Source: Tolypeutes matacus
Taxonomy: Eukaryota; Chordata; Mammalia; Cingulata; Chlamyphoridae
Direction of reading: 5' to 3'
Assembly (NCBI GenBank): GCA_026826555.1
Contig: JAKSZT010021121.1
Span: 1,310,470-1,374,469, forward strand
DNA length: 64,000 nt
The notes beneath the pieces are model-generated. The model was not told the DNA's origin and made no database searches. It was given only the letters and a program-made list of their open reading frames with translations. The first letter of the stretch is position 1. Every line of letters starts with the position of its first letter. Both the position numbers and the translations under genes were made by a program. Positions 23,231-35,117 of the stretch are shown here, in pieces.

Positions 23231-23729
23231 AGTCTGTGTTCTTCATCACCTTTGCTGGGTCAGAGAGAGAGCCTTTTCTTTCTCTTTTTATTTCACTCAA
23301 CAAATATTTATCGAACATCTTCTACATGTCAGGCCCTGCGCTAGGGCTGGAATCCTTCCCCTGTGTTGACCCAGGGACTGGAGAAAGGATTTTTCTCCTG
23401 CTCCCTCCTGGCTGACCGCACCTGGGACCTCCCCCTGTGCCCCCCACTGCCATGGGGAGAGGGCTTGGCTTGGACCTCGATGGTGGGTGGCTGGACAGGC
23501 CTGGTGGGGTGTACGGTTCCGGAGGCAGGCGCCCCTGCAAACACTGCCTCCCTGTGTGCCCCACTGGCTCTGTTTACCTTAATTAGAAAGTGTGCTTGTT
23601 GAGCCTTTGGTTAATTAGGTAGGACTTCATCTACTGGAGCCGGTGAAAGGGCGTCTGTGAGGGAAGGGAGGGCGCAGGGGTCCACAGAGAGAGCTAAGCC
23701 TGTGCAGTGCTGGGGGGAAGGCAGAACGG

Positions 23730-24290
23730 TGCAGCCGCTGTGGGAAGCGGTTTGGTGGTTCCTTAAAATTGAAACATGGGATTACCACACGACCCGGTGA
23801 TTCCACTTCTACCTATATTTCCAATAGAACTGAAAGCAGAGACTCCGACAGATCCTTCTACACCAGCGTTCATAGCTGCAGCAATCCCAGTGTCCATCGA
23901 CAAAGGAATGGATAAACAAATTGTGGCCTGTCCATACAGTGGAATATTTTTTAGCCCTAAAAAGGAATGAAGTTCTGCTGTCTGCCACAACACAGGTTGA
24001 ACTTGAAGACATCATGTTGAGTGAAATAAGCCAGATACAAGAGGACTTACATGAAATATCTAGAAGAGGCAAATTCAGAGACAGAAAGTAGATTAGAGGT
24101 CAAAAGGGGCCAGGAGTGGGGAGTTATTGCTTAATAGGCACAGAGTTTCTGTTCAGGATAACAAAAAAGTCTTGGTAATGCATGGTGGTGATGTAATTTA
24201 CACCACTATCAGTGTACCCTTCTAGATGGTTCAAATGGCAGATTTTGTGTTTTATATCTATACGTCACCACAATTTAAAAAAACAAGCAA
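23730..24290 (+). mobile_element. 5'-truncated LINE-1 3' end
   Basis: Starts in the last part of ORF2 (GTGGGAAGCGGTTTGGTGGT) and includes GTCCATCGACAAAGGAATGG. It then crosses AGTGAAATAAGCCAGATACA into the 3' UTR and ends in an A-rich stretch near 24285. It has stops throughout. Confidence 0.85.
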
Positions 24291-24549
24291 ACAAGATTGC
24301 TGAGCAGAGGCCCAGGAGGCAGAGGCCTTTGCCGAGGTCTGCCTGGGCCTGGGCACACAGGACTGGTAACCCAAGGCCGAGTGAGACCAGGGCGAGCATG
24401 CAGGGACCAGTCCTTAAGCCTCCACGGGGTGGGATGGGGCTATGCAGGTGAGGGGTTGCCAAGTCCACAGACACAGGACAACTTGGCTCCAATCACACAT
24501 CTCTTCCTTCAGGAGTATTCTCAGACTGGGTTCAGTTCCCTCAACTGGA

Positions 24550-24770
24550 TTCCCAGGGCCTTTGAGCCCCTATTGTATCACTCATCCTGACTGGAATCAC
24601 CTGGTGTCTGCCTCACTCTCCCCTCTGGGCTTTTGCACTGGCTGTTTCATCTCCTGGGAACTCTCTGCCCCTAATTCTCCACCTGCCTTGCTCCCTCATT
24701 GATCCAGGCACCCCCTTTCAAAAGTCAGGCTCTCCAAGAGGTCTTCCATGACCACCCAATCTAAACTAGC
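24550..24770 (+). mobile_element. L2 3' region
   Basis: GGGCTTTTGCACTGGCTGTT and AGGTCTTCCATGACCACCCA are typical L2 words in sense order. Confidence 0.75.
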
Positions 24771-24774
24771 CCTG

Positions 24775-25095
24775 TGGTGACTTCATACACATGGCCACAA
24801 ATTCTTTTACCCACCTCCAAGGAAGAGGTGAGGTCTCTGTCCCTTCCCTTTGAAATCTAGGGTGGCTGGTGACTGGTTTGACGAAGACAGAGTGTGGTGG
24901 AAGTGATACTTGGGAGTTCTGAGGCCAGGCTGTGAAAGGTCAAGGAGCTTCTGCCTTGTTTTGCTGGAACACTTGTTCCTTGTTCTTGGTGCGCTGAGCC
25001 GCCATGGAAGAGCTGACTAGCCTGAGGCTGCCATGCTGTGAGGAAGCCCAAGTCGCACAGACAGGCCAGCTCGTTTTTTCAGTTATCCCAGCCAA
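24775..25095. repeat. LTR-like relic
   Basis: GGTGACTTCATACACATGGC then CTTTTACCCACCTCCAAGGA is the start of a common mammalian LTR or LTR-like repeat. The remainder is diverged. Family uncertain. Confidence 0.45.
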
Positions 25096-25109
25096 GGTGC
25101 CAGATGTGT

Positions 25110-25800
25110 TGTATTAGCTTCCTATGGCTGCTGTAACAAATTACCACAAACTTATTGGCTTATTACCACACAGTGGAGTCTCTGTGTTCTGAGGGCAGCA
25201 GTCCAAAATGGTCTCACTGGGCTGAATCCAAGGTGTCACCCAGGCTGCCTGCCTCCTGGAGCCACTAGTGGAGAAGCCATTTCTTGTCTTTTCCAGCTTC
25301 TAGAGGCTGCCCACAGCCCTTGGTTTATGGCCCCTTCCTCCATCTTTCAAGCCAGCACAGCAGCATCTTCCAATCTTTCTCTGATGACGACTCTTGCTTC
25401 CTCCGTCACCTCTGTGACTCTCCTGCCTGCCTCTTTCTCTTAGAAGGATGCTTCTGATAACATTAGCCAGCATCCTTCTAAGACAGGGGCTCTTAACCAG
25501 GGGTTTGTGAGCTTGAATTGAAATTCAAAAAACTATTATTCTTGTGAGGACGTGTTGGTGCGGGTGTGATGTATTTATTAAATAATACACAGTACAGTGT
25601 GGACTTAGTAAGGGGCCTGGGGTTTTCACCTGACTGGCAAAGGGGTCCGTGGAACAGAAAAGGTTAAGAACCCCTGTTCTGAGAGATAATCCAGGATAAT
25701 CTCCCCATCTCAGGATCCTTAACTTGATCACACCTGTGGGTTCCTTCTGCCGTTTAAGGTAGGGTATTCACGTGGCAGGGATTAGGATGTGGCGGTCTCC
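25110..25800 (-). mobile_element. MLT1-type LTR, minus strand, interrupted by a MITE
   Basis: Antisense MLT1 begins TGTATTAGCTTCCTATGGCT and contains AACAAATTACCACAAACTTA. It continues after a 193-bp hAT MITE with GATAATCTCCCCATCTCAGG and ATTCACGTGGCAGGGATTAG. No internal retroviral genes are attached. Confidence 0.75.
25484..25676 (+). mobile_element. 193-bp hAT-type MITE with target-site duplication
   Basis: Termini are inverted: CAGGGGCTCTTAACC at the left and GGTTAAGAACCCCTG at the right. Flanks are TTCTAAGA (25476-25483) and TTCTGAGA (25677-25684), an 8-bp duplication with one mismatch, as hAT elements make. A second family member lies at 44133-44349 in the same orientation. Too short to code for a transposase, so it is a non-autonomous copy. 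Confidence 0.88.
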
Positions 25801-25974
25801 TACCACAGCTGTGAAGGAAGAGGCCTCCAGCCACCAGCTGAGTGGGTCACCCACCGCCATTTGGGTCTTCCCGACAGAGGCCCCAGAATCCACAGAGCTA
25901 AGGGAAGCCCTCTACACAGTTGTTTTGTGGCTCCACTGTATTTTGGAGTTGTTTTTTTTTTTTTCATTGCCATC

Positions 25975-26200
25975 GACAACTGCAAGAAACCCCATTTTCC
26001 TCATCATTGTTCATCCACTAACCTTGCTTTGTTTTTCTTCACAGCATTTATAAAACTATATTCTACGTTTATGGGTTTCTTTGTTCCTTTTCTGTTTCTC
26101 CCAACTAGGATATAAAGCCAGGGATAGCAATACTTATTGCTATTTTCCCAGCACCTAACCATGCCTGGCAGGTATCTGTTCAACGAATAAATGCATGTCT
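25975..26200 (+). mobile_element. L2 3' end
   Basis: Ends AACCATGCCTGGCAGGTATC and TTCAACGAATAAATGCATG, the L2 terminal pattern. Confidence 0.55.
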
Positions 26201-26637
26201 CCCCCAGCAGACTGTCAACTCCCTGAGGTTACAAAACAGTTCTACCTTGACATTCACTGGGTCCCCAGAGCTCCATCCAGGCCTCAGTGCAGAGCAGAGG
26301 CTCCAGAATCTTTTATTGAAAGGGTGACTCTTTTTCTCCTAATCTAACTCTCTCCTCCCTGAGAACCATGAAGTTCTTCTCCCCAGAGGGCCACTAACTC
26401 ACATGCCTACAGTGGGACTATGTGTGAGAACAGGGCCAGCAGAGCTTGAAGGCACCTGGGAATCCTAAGGCCTATGTCAGCTGAAAGCGGCGTGCCCTGC
26501 CACCCAAAGCATTTAACGAGAAGGAGAACACATTTGGACAAATAATCAAAACACATTTCTTCTGTGTGTTCTCTCTCCCCCGCCTTCTCCCCACTCCCCC
26601 ATCTACTCTCTGCCTTTCCTTGCCCTGCCCTGTGTCC

Positions 26638-26669
26638 CGGGGTGGGGGTGGGGGGGTGGGGGGGCTGAT
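26638..26669 (+). repeat. G-rich tract with quadruplex potential
   Basis: Runs of four to seven G separated by single T, at least four runs in a row. Confidence 0.8.
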
Positions 26670-27879
26670 CTCTATGGGCTCTAGGGACTGGACTGCCCCC
26701 CTTATCCCCTGGCTCCCACTGGGTTCAGTCTATAGGAGGTGCTGGCCAATCAGAGGACAGGGGGCAAGTCAGAGATTCTGCTCCTTTGCTCCCTCCCTGC
26801 CCCGCTGGAGTTGGGCCATGGCTTGGCGCTTCTGTAGCTCCGTTTTTGCCTGGCTCCACCTCCACCTTCTCTCCCTTTGTCCCGCTGGGAGGCAAGGGCT
26901 TCCCATGGTTGCTAGCCCTGGTGGGTTGCTTCCCACAACCCTGCCCATGCTCTGTGGATGGTCCTTTCAGGACATGCTCTTCCGGTTGATCCCTTTGGAA
27001 TCTGCTGCCTCCTGCCGGGATCCTAAGCAATACAACTTGGGTAGGCTTCATTTGGCCCTGGATTCTGGTCCAACCCCCAGTTCAAGCTAGAAGTTTTCCC
27101 TCAAGCTTCTGCCAAAGGGTCATTGATTTCTGCTTGTGCCAGCCATCCCACCTCTCATTTTGGTCCTTCTGTTGTTTGCACCTCTGCAAGTTCTTCCCCA
27201 GCCTGAGCTGACATCTCCCCCAGGGGGGCACCAGACCCCACGGACTGTCATACACAGTTCACCTCCCCACCTCTGCTTCAGGTTAAACCTTCCGGCACTT
27301 CACCTGGGCCCAGAGAACCTGCTCTCCTATCCCTCCCCACTCCAACTTCCCATCTAGACACACACTGGTTTGCCCATATCTGTGGCTTTCCCTCCTGGCA
27401 CTGGAAACCAATGAGCCAGGCGGAGACCATGAAGTACATGACACATTTTTGTCCCTGGTCTGGGCTGGAATTTTAGTAACAGTAACTGGGTCACATTTCC
27501 ACTGAAGGACAGCTTTCAGGATCTTTGGAGACAACGTCCTCATACACTACCTCCAATCGATGGTGAGCAATGAGTACCCCCCTTCCCCAATCAGCTTCCC
27601 ACATTCCCCCAAGATCAGGGGCAAGGCTGCCACAATCCCACCACGTGTTCTTAGTCCTCTGACGTGGCCTGGCCAAAATGGGTGGGTATAGCTCTGCCTC
27701 TGTTACCCTTTATGGATACCTGAGGGTCACTGTCCTCCCCTCTCTGGGCTATTTTTCTTCTGCAAAAATGAGGGGTTTAGGTTGGGTGATTTAAAAAAAA
27801 AAAAAAAAGCTGGTCTGACATTACCTACACAATTGACTTATTTTCCATGGCACTTTACCATAGTTTTAATATTCCATTT
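26670..27879. other. Gene-free C/T-rich sequence
   Basis: No exon, RNA gene or classifiable repeat recognised, apart from a poly(A) run at 27791-27808. The open frame at 26566-27090 has no recognisable domain and low complexity. Confidence 0.45.
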
Positions 27880-28020
27880 ATATGTGTGATTATCTGACAA
27901 ATGTCTGTCTCCTCCACTGGACCACGGGCCCCATGAGGGAAGAAACCATTGTGTTTTCAGTGTGTGGCATGTCACCTAGTAATAGTAGGTGCTCAGGAAA
28001 TGCTGGTTAAGTGGATCCCT
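27880..28020 (+). mobile_element. L2 3' end
   Basis: ACCACGGGCCCCATGAGGGA and GTAGGTGCTCAGGAAATGCT are L2-end phrases. Confidence 0.65.
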
Positions 28021-28539
28021 GCCTGACTGAGTTTTTAAAAATCCGCTTCTGAGCTCAGCGTGAAGACAGAGAACAGCTCAGCTCCTCAGATCACCTGGGG
28101 ACTCCATTCTGGCCCCAGCCCAAAACGAGACACTCAAGAGCTTCCTTGAAAAAAAAATAGAGTATTCTTTTTTCCTCGTTGCTCGTCTGGCTGCCAGCCC
28201 CCTTAAATGCCCCAGGAATATTCCTCAGAGGCTGCCCTGGTGGAACAGCCCAGAATTCTGTGAGGAGATGCATTGGGTTGCCTTGTTTCTTGCTGCCTCC
28301 TAATATTAATCTGGCACTGGGCTCCCGGCCCCCACGCAGGGATGGGAGGCCTTGGATGGAGCCAGCAAACGGATTCATCTGAAAATAGAAAAATAATCCC
28401 AACACTAGCAGTTTTGTCAGGCCTTCCTATGGGGTGTGGAGCAGGCGCGTGAAAGGGGCTTTGAGGGCCAGCCGCTGGTGAGGGCTCTGGAAGTGAGAGC
28501 CTCTGCCCCCAGGGCCAGCTGGGTACCTGAGCCTGGGCC

Positions 28540-28720
28540 CCAGGGCAAATGGCAAACTACAGGCCAAACTTAAAGAGTGGCTCAGCCTTCCTAGGCCACA
28601 GTGCCCTCGTCTTTAAAATGGGGGTGATAAGAGCCCTGCTTTGGAATTGATGTGAAGGTTAAAAAAGATCCCGAGCCAGAGCACTCAGTCCAGTGCCTGG
28701 GGTAGAGAAAGGGCTAGACA
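28540..28720 (+). repeat. MIR element, partial
   Basis: CAGTGCCCTCGTCTTTAAAA, then TTGATGTGAAGGTTAAAAAA and AGTCCAGTGCCTGGGGTAGA in MIR order. Confidence 0.6.
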
Positions 28721-29464
28721 AAAGAGCAGCTAGCGCGGTCGCTGTCGTATCTGGCTCCAGGAGATGTGGTTGACAAAGCACTGTGCCAGCCCATGGGGCG
28801 ACCTTGGGCATGCCCTTTGTGCCTCCATCTTCCCGTCTGGGTAATGGGAAAGTGGCCCAGGGCCCCTCCACTCCTGAAACCCAGCAGCTGTTTGCCCTTA
28901 GGAGAGACCCCAGCTCTCACTGCCTGCTCTCCCCATGTGGGGTTGTGAAGGAAGGAACCTGGTTCTCAGTTCCAGTTTTCTCCATGCTGCATGTGTTTTT
29001 AGGCCAGTTATATCCTTTCTTGATGAAGTTTCTCATTCATTCATTCATCAAACATCTATTGTGTACCAGTTATACTCCAGGCTTTGTGCTTGTAATTAGG
29101 AATATAAAGACAACATAGCGTTTAGCCTGCAGGGTAGACAGATCATAGTGATTAGCAAATTAGCATGTTGGATGTTTTCTAGATTTCTGCCTTGCGAAAT
29201 GGTGGGAGTGGGGTGGGGGTGCTGGTGGCTGCTCGGGGTAAGAGGGGAACATTGGAGGAGGAGCATGTTTGCAGGTTTGGGGGAGGTGACAGTTTCATCT
29301 TGGGCAGGTGAATTTGAGGTGTCTATGGGACAGCTGGAGAGGACCCACAGGGAGCTGGGTAGATAGGCATGAAGCCCATGGGAGAAGCTTGTGCTGAGGA
29401 CAGAGCTCTGAGCCGAAGAAGGATCTGCCTGGCCTCAGCCACTTTCGCCCCCCACACCACTTTG

Positions 29465-29600
29465 TGGGTGGTGGTGGTAATGATGGCGATAATGATGCTA
29501 GTGGTGGTGAAGATGATGGTGATGATGGCGCTAGTGATGGTGGTGATGATGGCGCTAGTGACAGCGATGATGATGATGATGGTGATGACAATAAGCATTT
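29465..29600. repeat. GTG/GAT trinucleotide repeat
   Basis: Interrupted GTG, GAT and GGC triplets (GGTGATGATGGCGCTAGTGA occurs nearly twice), showing an internal higher-order repeat of about 27 bases. Confidence 0.85.
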
Positions 29601-29657
29601 ACCAGGGGCTTATTCAGTGTCAGGCAAATCTCATGACAAGTAATTTGTATGCCACTA

Positions 29658-30112
29658 TGGTGGCTTAGAGTTATATAACCCAGAAAAAAACACGTTCTTA
29701 ACCTTCATCCATTCCTGTGGGTAAGAACCCATTGTAGATAGGACCTTTTGATAAGGTTACTACAGTTAAGGTGCAGCCCACCTGAATCAGGATGGGTCTT
29801 CATCCTATTACTGGAGACCCTCTAAAGAAGGCCACAGAGAGAAGCCACAGGGAGCGGCCAGAAGCTGAAAGTCCAGGGAACCTGGGAGAGAAAGAAGACA
29901 CAACCATGTGCCTTGCCATGTGACAGAAAAGCTAAGAAGCAAGGATCACCAGCAGCCAGCCACAGTACACCAGTCTTTGGGAAGAAAGCATAGCCTTGCT
30001 AACACATTGATTTTGGACTTCTCCTAACCTCAAATCTGTGAGCCAATAAATTCCTGTTGTTTAAGCTAAGCCACTGTATGACATTTGTTTTAGCACCTGG
30101 GAAACTAATACA
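29658..30112 (+). mobile_element. MaLR-type solo LTR, plus strand
   Basis: Begins TGGTGGCTTAGAGTTATATA and contains CCATTGTAGATAGGACCTTT. It carries a polyadenylation signal in AGCCAATAAATTCCTGTTGT and ends GGAAACTAATACA. A full-length LTR of about 455 bases with no internal sequence attached. It is the same general type as the minus-strand LTR at 6665-7583. Confidence 0.78.
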
Positions 30113-30204
30113 ACCATCCTTTCATTTAATTATCAAAACAACCCTGGGGAGTAAGTCTTATCCCTATTTTTAAGAATGAATTGAAACTGAGAGGTATGTC
30201 TTTA

Positions 30205-30560
30205 GCTGGGTTCCCTAGAAGCAAAGCCTGAGAGAGAGGTTCAGATATGCTTGATTTATTGATAAAACCTGGAAAGCAGTGAAGGAAGCTGGGTTGGGAA
30301 GGGGTAGGAATGAAAACATGGTTTCTGCACAATAGTGCTGTCTCACCTTGAAGCACAGGGGCCAGGCTTTTATACCGCCACATCAGACATTGACATCTAA
30401 GGGCAATGCTCTGGAGAAGGTCACCACACTTGCATTAGCTTTGAGAAGGATGCACCAGCAGGTACGGAGTGGAGGGCACTCTGGTGAGGTCGTCTGCATG
30501 TTCCCAAAGCTACTAAGAGGCAAAGGTATAAAGGGAAGGGATTAGAGAAGTCAGTCCATC
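30205..30560. repeat. Unclassified old repeat
   Basis: GGGTTCCCTAGAAGCAAAGC followed by TGCTTGATTTATTGATAAAA is wording seen repeatedly in mammalian genomes. The class is not identified. Confidence 0.4.
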
Positions 30561-31094
30561 CATCAGAGGGCCTTTCTCTGATCATAGCTTGCACTCAGGA
30601 GATGTTTGGTAGTGGATGCTGGAATCTGCTAAGAGTCATGATCCAAGGGCCTTCCTTTTCTTGCTCATCCTGGAACTTGGAACCTTTGGACCTCTGGGTA
30701 GGATGTGCCCTGATATAAGCTCTCTCACCTGCTAGCCTTGAACTTCTCTCCAGATATTACCTCTGCCACAGCCAAGTCCTCAGTTATGGGAGTCCTGAGT
30801 GGCCATCCAAGATGGGTCTGGGAGACCCTCTGTGATGGTGGGAGGGATGCTTCAGGGCAGGAAGCCAGAGGCAGGGGCAGTGGAACAGCTTCCTCCAAGA
30901 CTCTGGACAAACCTCATCCCTCTTAGGAGCCTAGGAGGATTTCCCTCACACAAGTATGATGTTGAAATGCCCATTCATTGGTGAGGGCTGCCTGAGCTCT
31001 GGAGCACCTGGGGGCTTCTGAGCAGCCACTAGGAGTCAAGGATGGATGGTCTGGCCATGGTTAGAGTGATCAGAGTTTCACCTGGCTAGAGGTC

Positions 31095-31500
31095 TTTCAG
31101 CTCCTCTCCTGCCCTAGTGTGTGCGTGTGTCTGCATGTCCTCTCTCTCTCCTTTGTCCCTGTCGCTCTGTTTCTCCTTCAGTCTCTTATCCTGTATCTCA
31201 GGATCTCTGGCCCCTCTCTTGCTCTCCTCTTGTGGTCTGTCTCTCCTTCCTTTTAAAAATACCTTTTCCTCAGCATCATCCTGTCTCTTTCTTCTTTTTC
31301 TTTCTTTTGCCATCTCCCTCTCTTTTCTTCTGTCTGATCCTTTCTCCTTATCTCTGTTTTCACTCTCTGCCTCTTTCTGTTCCCATTTCCATTTCTGCCT
31401 CTGTCTCTGATTTTGTCTCTCTCTGTCACCCCATTTCTGTCTCTCTCTCTGACTTTGTCAGTCTCTCTGACTCGTTCTCTCCCTTCTTTTCCATTATTGC
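31095..31500. repeat. CT-rich pyrimidine tract
   Basis: About 400 bases dominated by TCTC, CCTT and TTTC on the plus strand, with embedded TGTCTCTC units. Confidence 0.9.
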
Positions 31501-31694
31501 CCACAGCTGGGCCTGATCTTGTATGTCTGGGCCACCTGGGGTGCAGCCCGGCTACAAAGGTGTGATTGGCTGGACTGTGGGTGCTTTGATGCCTGTGGGA
31601 GGCAAGATGCCTTGGGGTGGCTGTCAAGGCTCTGAAGCATTGGCTTATTGGCTGATCTCCTTGCCAGGCAATGCCCAGTCTCCTCCAGAGGGCC

Positions 31695-31697
31695 AGG

Positions 31698-31770
<73 letters not shown>
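31695..31770. repeat. (TG)n-(AG)n compound microsatellite
   Basis: Pure GTGTGT from about 31699 to 31732, followed without a break by GAGAGA to about 31769. Confidence 0.97.
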
Positions 31771-31771
<1 letters not shown>

Positions 31772-32439
31772 AGGGGAGGGGCTATGTGTGTGAGGGGAGG
31801 GGGTACTAGGCTGGGGAAAAAGGAACCAGGAAACACAGCCACTTCTTATGAGCTTGAGCTCCATCCTAACCCCAGCCAACCTTGAGCTGTGATTCCAGAT
31901 CATTCTCTACTTAGGCAACAGCCCCTGGCCAGCTCTATTCAAGATGGTGGACAGGGCCCAAGGGAGACTAAATACTAAGATGATACTAAACAGCTGGTTG
32001 GAGATATCCAGTCATCAATCTCAGATAATCAGGGCTGGACTCTACCTGATGGGGAGTCCTTTGTACCACCTAGCCCAATACTCTTATTTTCAGACAGAGA
32101 ACCAAACCCAGAAAGGAGGCTTGTTCAAAGTCTTGCATTGAATTGTGGCAGATCTGGGACCAGAACCCAGGGCTCTAGATTGAGGAACAGCTGGCAGGTG
32201 CCTTCTTGTACAGAGTTCTCTCTCCCCAGCAGTTCTCAGGACCTTCCAGGGCTGCAGGCAGAACAGTCAACCTCCCCGAATGCTACATCCCCTTTCCAAT
32301 ACCCTCCATCCCTACATTGCCACCCCTCAGCTTTAATTTCCCAGAGAACCCCAGTCTTCAGATCTCATCTCCATGCCATGACCTATTCCCTTCAGAGCTC
32401 CACTCATGGAGCTAGCCAGCCACGCCTATAAATCTTCTA

Positions 32440-32980
32440 AGATCTATCAAAATAGCTTTAAGGAGGTCTCAATAAATATGTGTGGGATGATGAGTTTGTG
32501 ATGAGTTTGCATTTTGCTCTGTGTGCTTCTGACTTCATCCCCAATTCAGGCTGGTAAGCAGCCCTTAAGATGTCCTGATCTCTGGCTTTTTTGGAAGAGT
32601 TGCTTGAAATTAGGTATGTTATGAGCTCAGGAAGGAGATGACCCTCTGGGGACAAAATGTGGTACCAGGCCACTGGACTTAAAAGGACACCTTGTACAGT
32701 GAGCACCTCAATGGCCACAGATGTGAACAGGATGACATAAGGGCTTCCTAGATGTGTTACTCTGCCTAAGTCCCAGGACCTTTCTATGACCACGGAAGCT
32801 TCCAGAATGACCAAGACTAATCTGCCAACATGGTGATATATGGACTCAAAGTGGGATTTTAGTTTATTTAAAGAAAATAAAGAAATGTCATATATCTTGT
32901 ATCCTGAGTTGTGGAGGAGACTTAACCTTGGTGCATTTTGAATAAATAAGACCATGAAAGAAGGAACAAAGGGTTCTCTC
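32440..32980. repeat. Unclassified repeat-like segment
   Basis: AT-richer than its surroundings. The minus strand keeps a 165-codon open frame without a recognisable domain. It shares the 19-mer AAAATAGCTTTAAGGAGGT with 35609-35627, which suggests a dispersed repeat. No family assigned. Confidence 0.35.
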
Positions 32981-34726
32981 TTCCTCCAGGTAACACAGAG
33001 TCATTCCTGAGAGTTTCACTTAAAGGAGCATCTCCTATAGCTGGCATTCTTACCACTAGGACGGACCAGGAAGGACCTATTTTGAGGCTGATGGGAACTT
33101 TGAATCACTCTGATGGCTGTCCTGGAGCTAGGGGAGGTAAATCAGGATGAAACAAGTTAGGCCTGGGTCCCTGGCCAAGCCCATATCTCTGGTTTCTCCA
33201 GTTCTGAGTCCCTGGGGACACACTCCCTGAGGAAACACATTCTACTGCCTCCCAGTCTCTCTGTCCCATGGGAATAGATTTTGATAAGTGGAAGACCAGG
33301 GCATTGGCACTGGTGCCACAGCATTCGTGCCCACCCCTGATGACATGGGATGGGTGGGGCCGGGCAGGATTAAAGGGGGCCAAGTGAGGATATGGACAGG
33401 AAAAGGTCAGAAGGGGAGCTGGGCCCCGGGAGCCCCTGGGTCATGGAGTGCCGTCCATGACAGGATGAGCGGTCAGCAGGCCCCACGGGACTCTTCGCAT
33501 GCCATCCCTGCTGGGAATGAATGCCCCCTTGTGCAAGGTCCTGGTCTGGTCCAAAGTAGGTCATGGAGTTGAAGGATTGTAGAAATCTCAGCCTCAGAAG
33601 CACTGGAAATTAGTGCCAGGTAGGATTCCGGGATTTTAGAGCCTCTGAGCGCTGGCATCAAAAGGCTTAGAAGTCTAGCAATTTAGGCATAAAATTTTAT
33701 GGCTCAAATGATCTAGGAACCATAGAATCAAAGAACCTTGCACTTGAATGACCCTCAGAGGTTACCAAGACTGATCTACTCCACGATGCAGCATTCCCCT
33801 CTAGAAGTTTCCAGGAAGGTAGCAAAGTCTTCTTCAGGTAGGCAGAGCGTTTACAGCAAAAAAGGACAGGGCATATGAGGGCTCTGAGTAGGTGATTTTA
33901 TGTGTTGTGGGTGGGGATTCCTGACCGTGAGGATCTTTGTCAGTGGCTCTCACAGAATCTTAAACGCCACCATTAGACATTCTGTCTTTGGCTCCTGAAA
34001 GTCCTTTGATCTCCAAAGATCCCTGTTGCCATAAACCATTTCCTGGTAATTCTCAGGAACCCCTCCACATGCATCCTGATGAACACGGCAACTCAAGATC
34101 CAAGATGGCGTCCCTGGACCTGTCTCTGTCCCAACCCTGGGGTCCTCTCTCCACCCCCAGCACCATCCCTGGGTCCTCCCTTCATTTGCCTTGACCACCC
34201 AGCTCCTGGCAAGAAACCAGCAGGCTGGGAAGGGCTATTTCAACAATTCTGAGGCTGGCCACGGTGGTAAAGTGTGGTCCCGCCTCTAATCCCACCACCT
34301 CCTGGTGACAGGCGGCAGGGGCAGTAGCCTGTAATTTGGGGGGTGGGAGAGGGGCGTCCCAGGTCAGCTTTGACCACAGTGTCCCCAGAGGAAGGGAGTG
34401 GCCCAGGGGCTCGCAGAATCAAAGCCTTCCTCTCGGGTCCCTTGGTGACCATGAAGATAAAAATATTTATGGACAATTTTCTTTACGCTGGGGACAAGCT
34501 GGGCACAGAATAAGGCTGTTTTTTTCCTTGGCTACAGCCGACCTGTAAGGATGGAGGGAGCTGAGACAAACATAGGTTGTTTACTAGGTCTGCAGGAGCC
34601 CCAGAGAGACACGGCTGCATACAGTTTCCCTTTTCTCAGCAGGGGCGTGAGCCTCTGGAAAGCTGCCCAGAGGAACAAGGGTGGGTTTCTGTCTTCTGTT
34701 AGCTCAGTTCTTGGTGGGGTTGGAGG

Positions 34727-34760
34727 GTTTTTTTTTTTTTTTTTCTCTCTCTCTCTGAGA
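34727..34760. repeat. T-run followed by (CT)n
   Basis: About 18 T and then CTCTCTCTCTCT. Confidence 0.93.
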
Positions 34761-35082
34761 GATGGGGGCGAGTGTGTTTTGGTGAATAACATGTTTCCCA
34801 TAATTTGCCTTTTGAAAACACAAGAAACTTTGCGTATGCGGATGAAACAGCCTGGAGAGAGCCTTCTGGAAAAGCCGTCCTTCATTTCCCCACCGTGTCA
34901 GTCTGCTCGAACTCAATAAACACTTGTTGACTGAATGAATGGGTCATAGAAATGGCAAGCCAGAGCTGGAAGGAAGGCCCCGTGGAGAGCCTCTAGGCCA
35001 AACTACTCAGGTTTTAGGCTGGGAAACTGAGGTCCAAAGAAGGGAAAGAGAAGGAGATGCATAAAATCATAAATCTCACACC

Positions 35083-35083
<1 letters not shown>

Positions 35084-35116
<33 letters not shown>

Positions 35117-35117
35117 A
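35084..35117. repeat. (GAT)n microsatellite
   Basis: Eleven uninterrupted GAT units, preceded by CCT. Confidence 0.96.

Noticed and set aside
29465..29600. CRISPR-like array of short repeats
   Set aside because: An ordinary mammalian trinucleotide repeat with no spacers. The window is clearly eukaryotic.
31253..31903. 216-codon minus-strand frame
   Set aside because: Runs through a CT tract and a (TG)n(AG)n microsatellite. Ser/Leu and Thr/His runs only.
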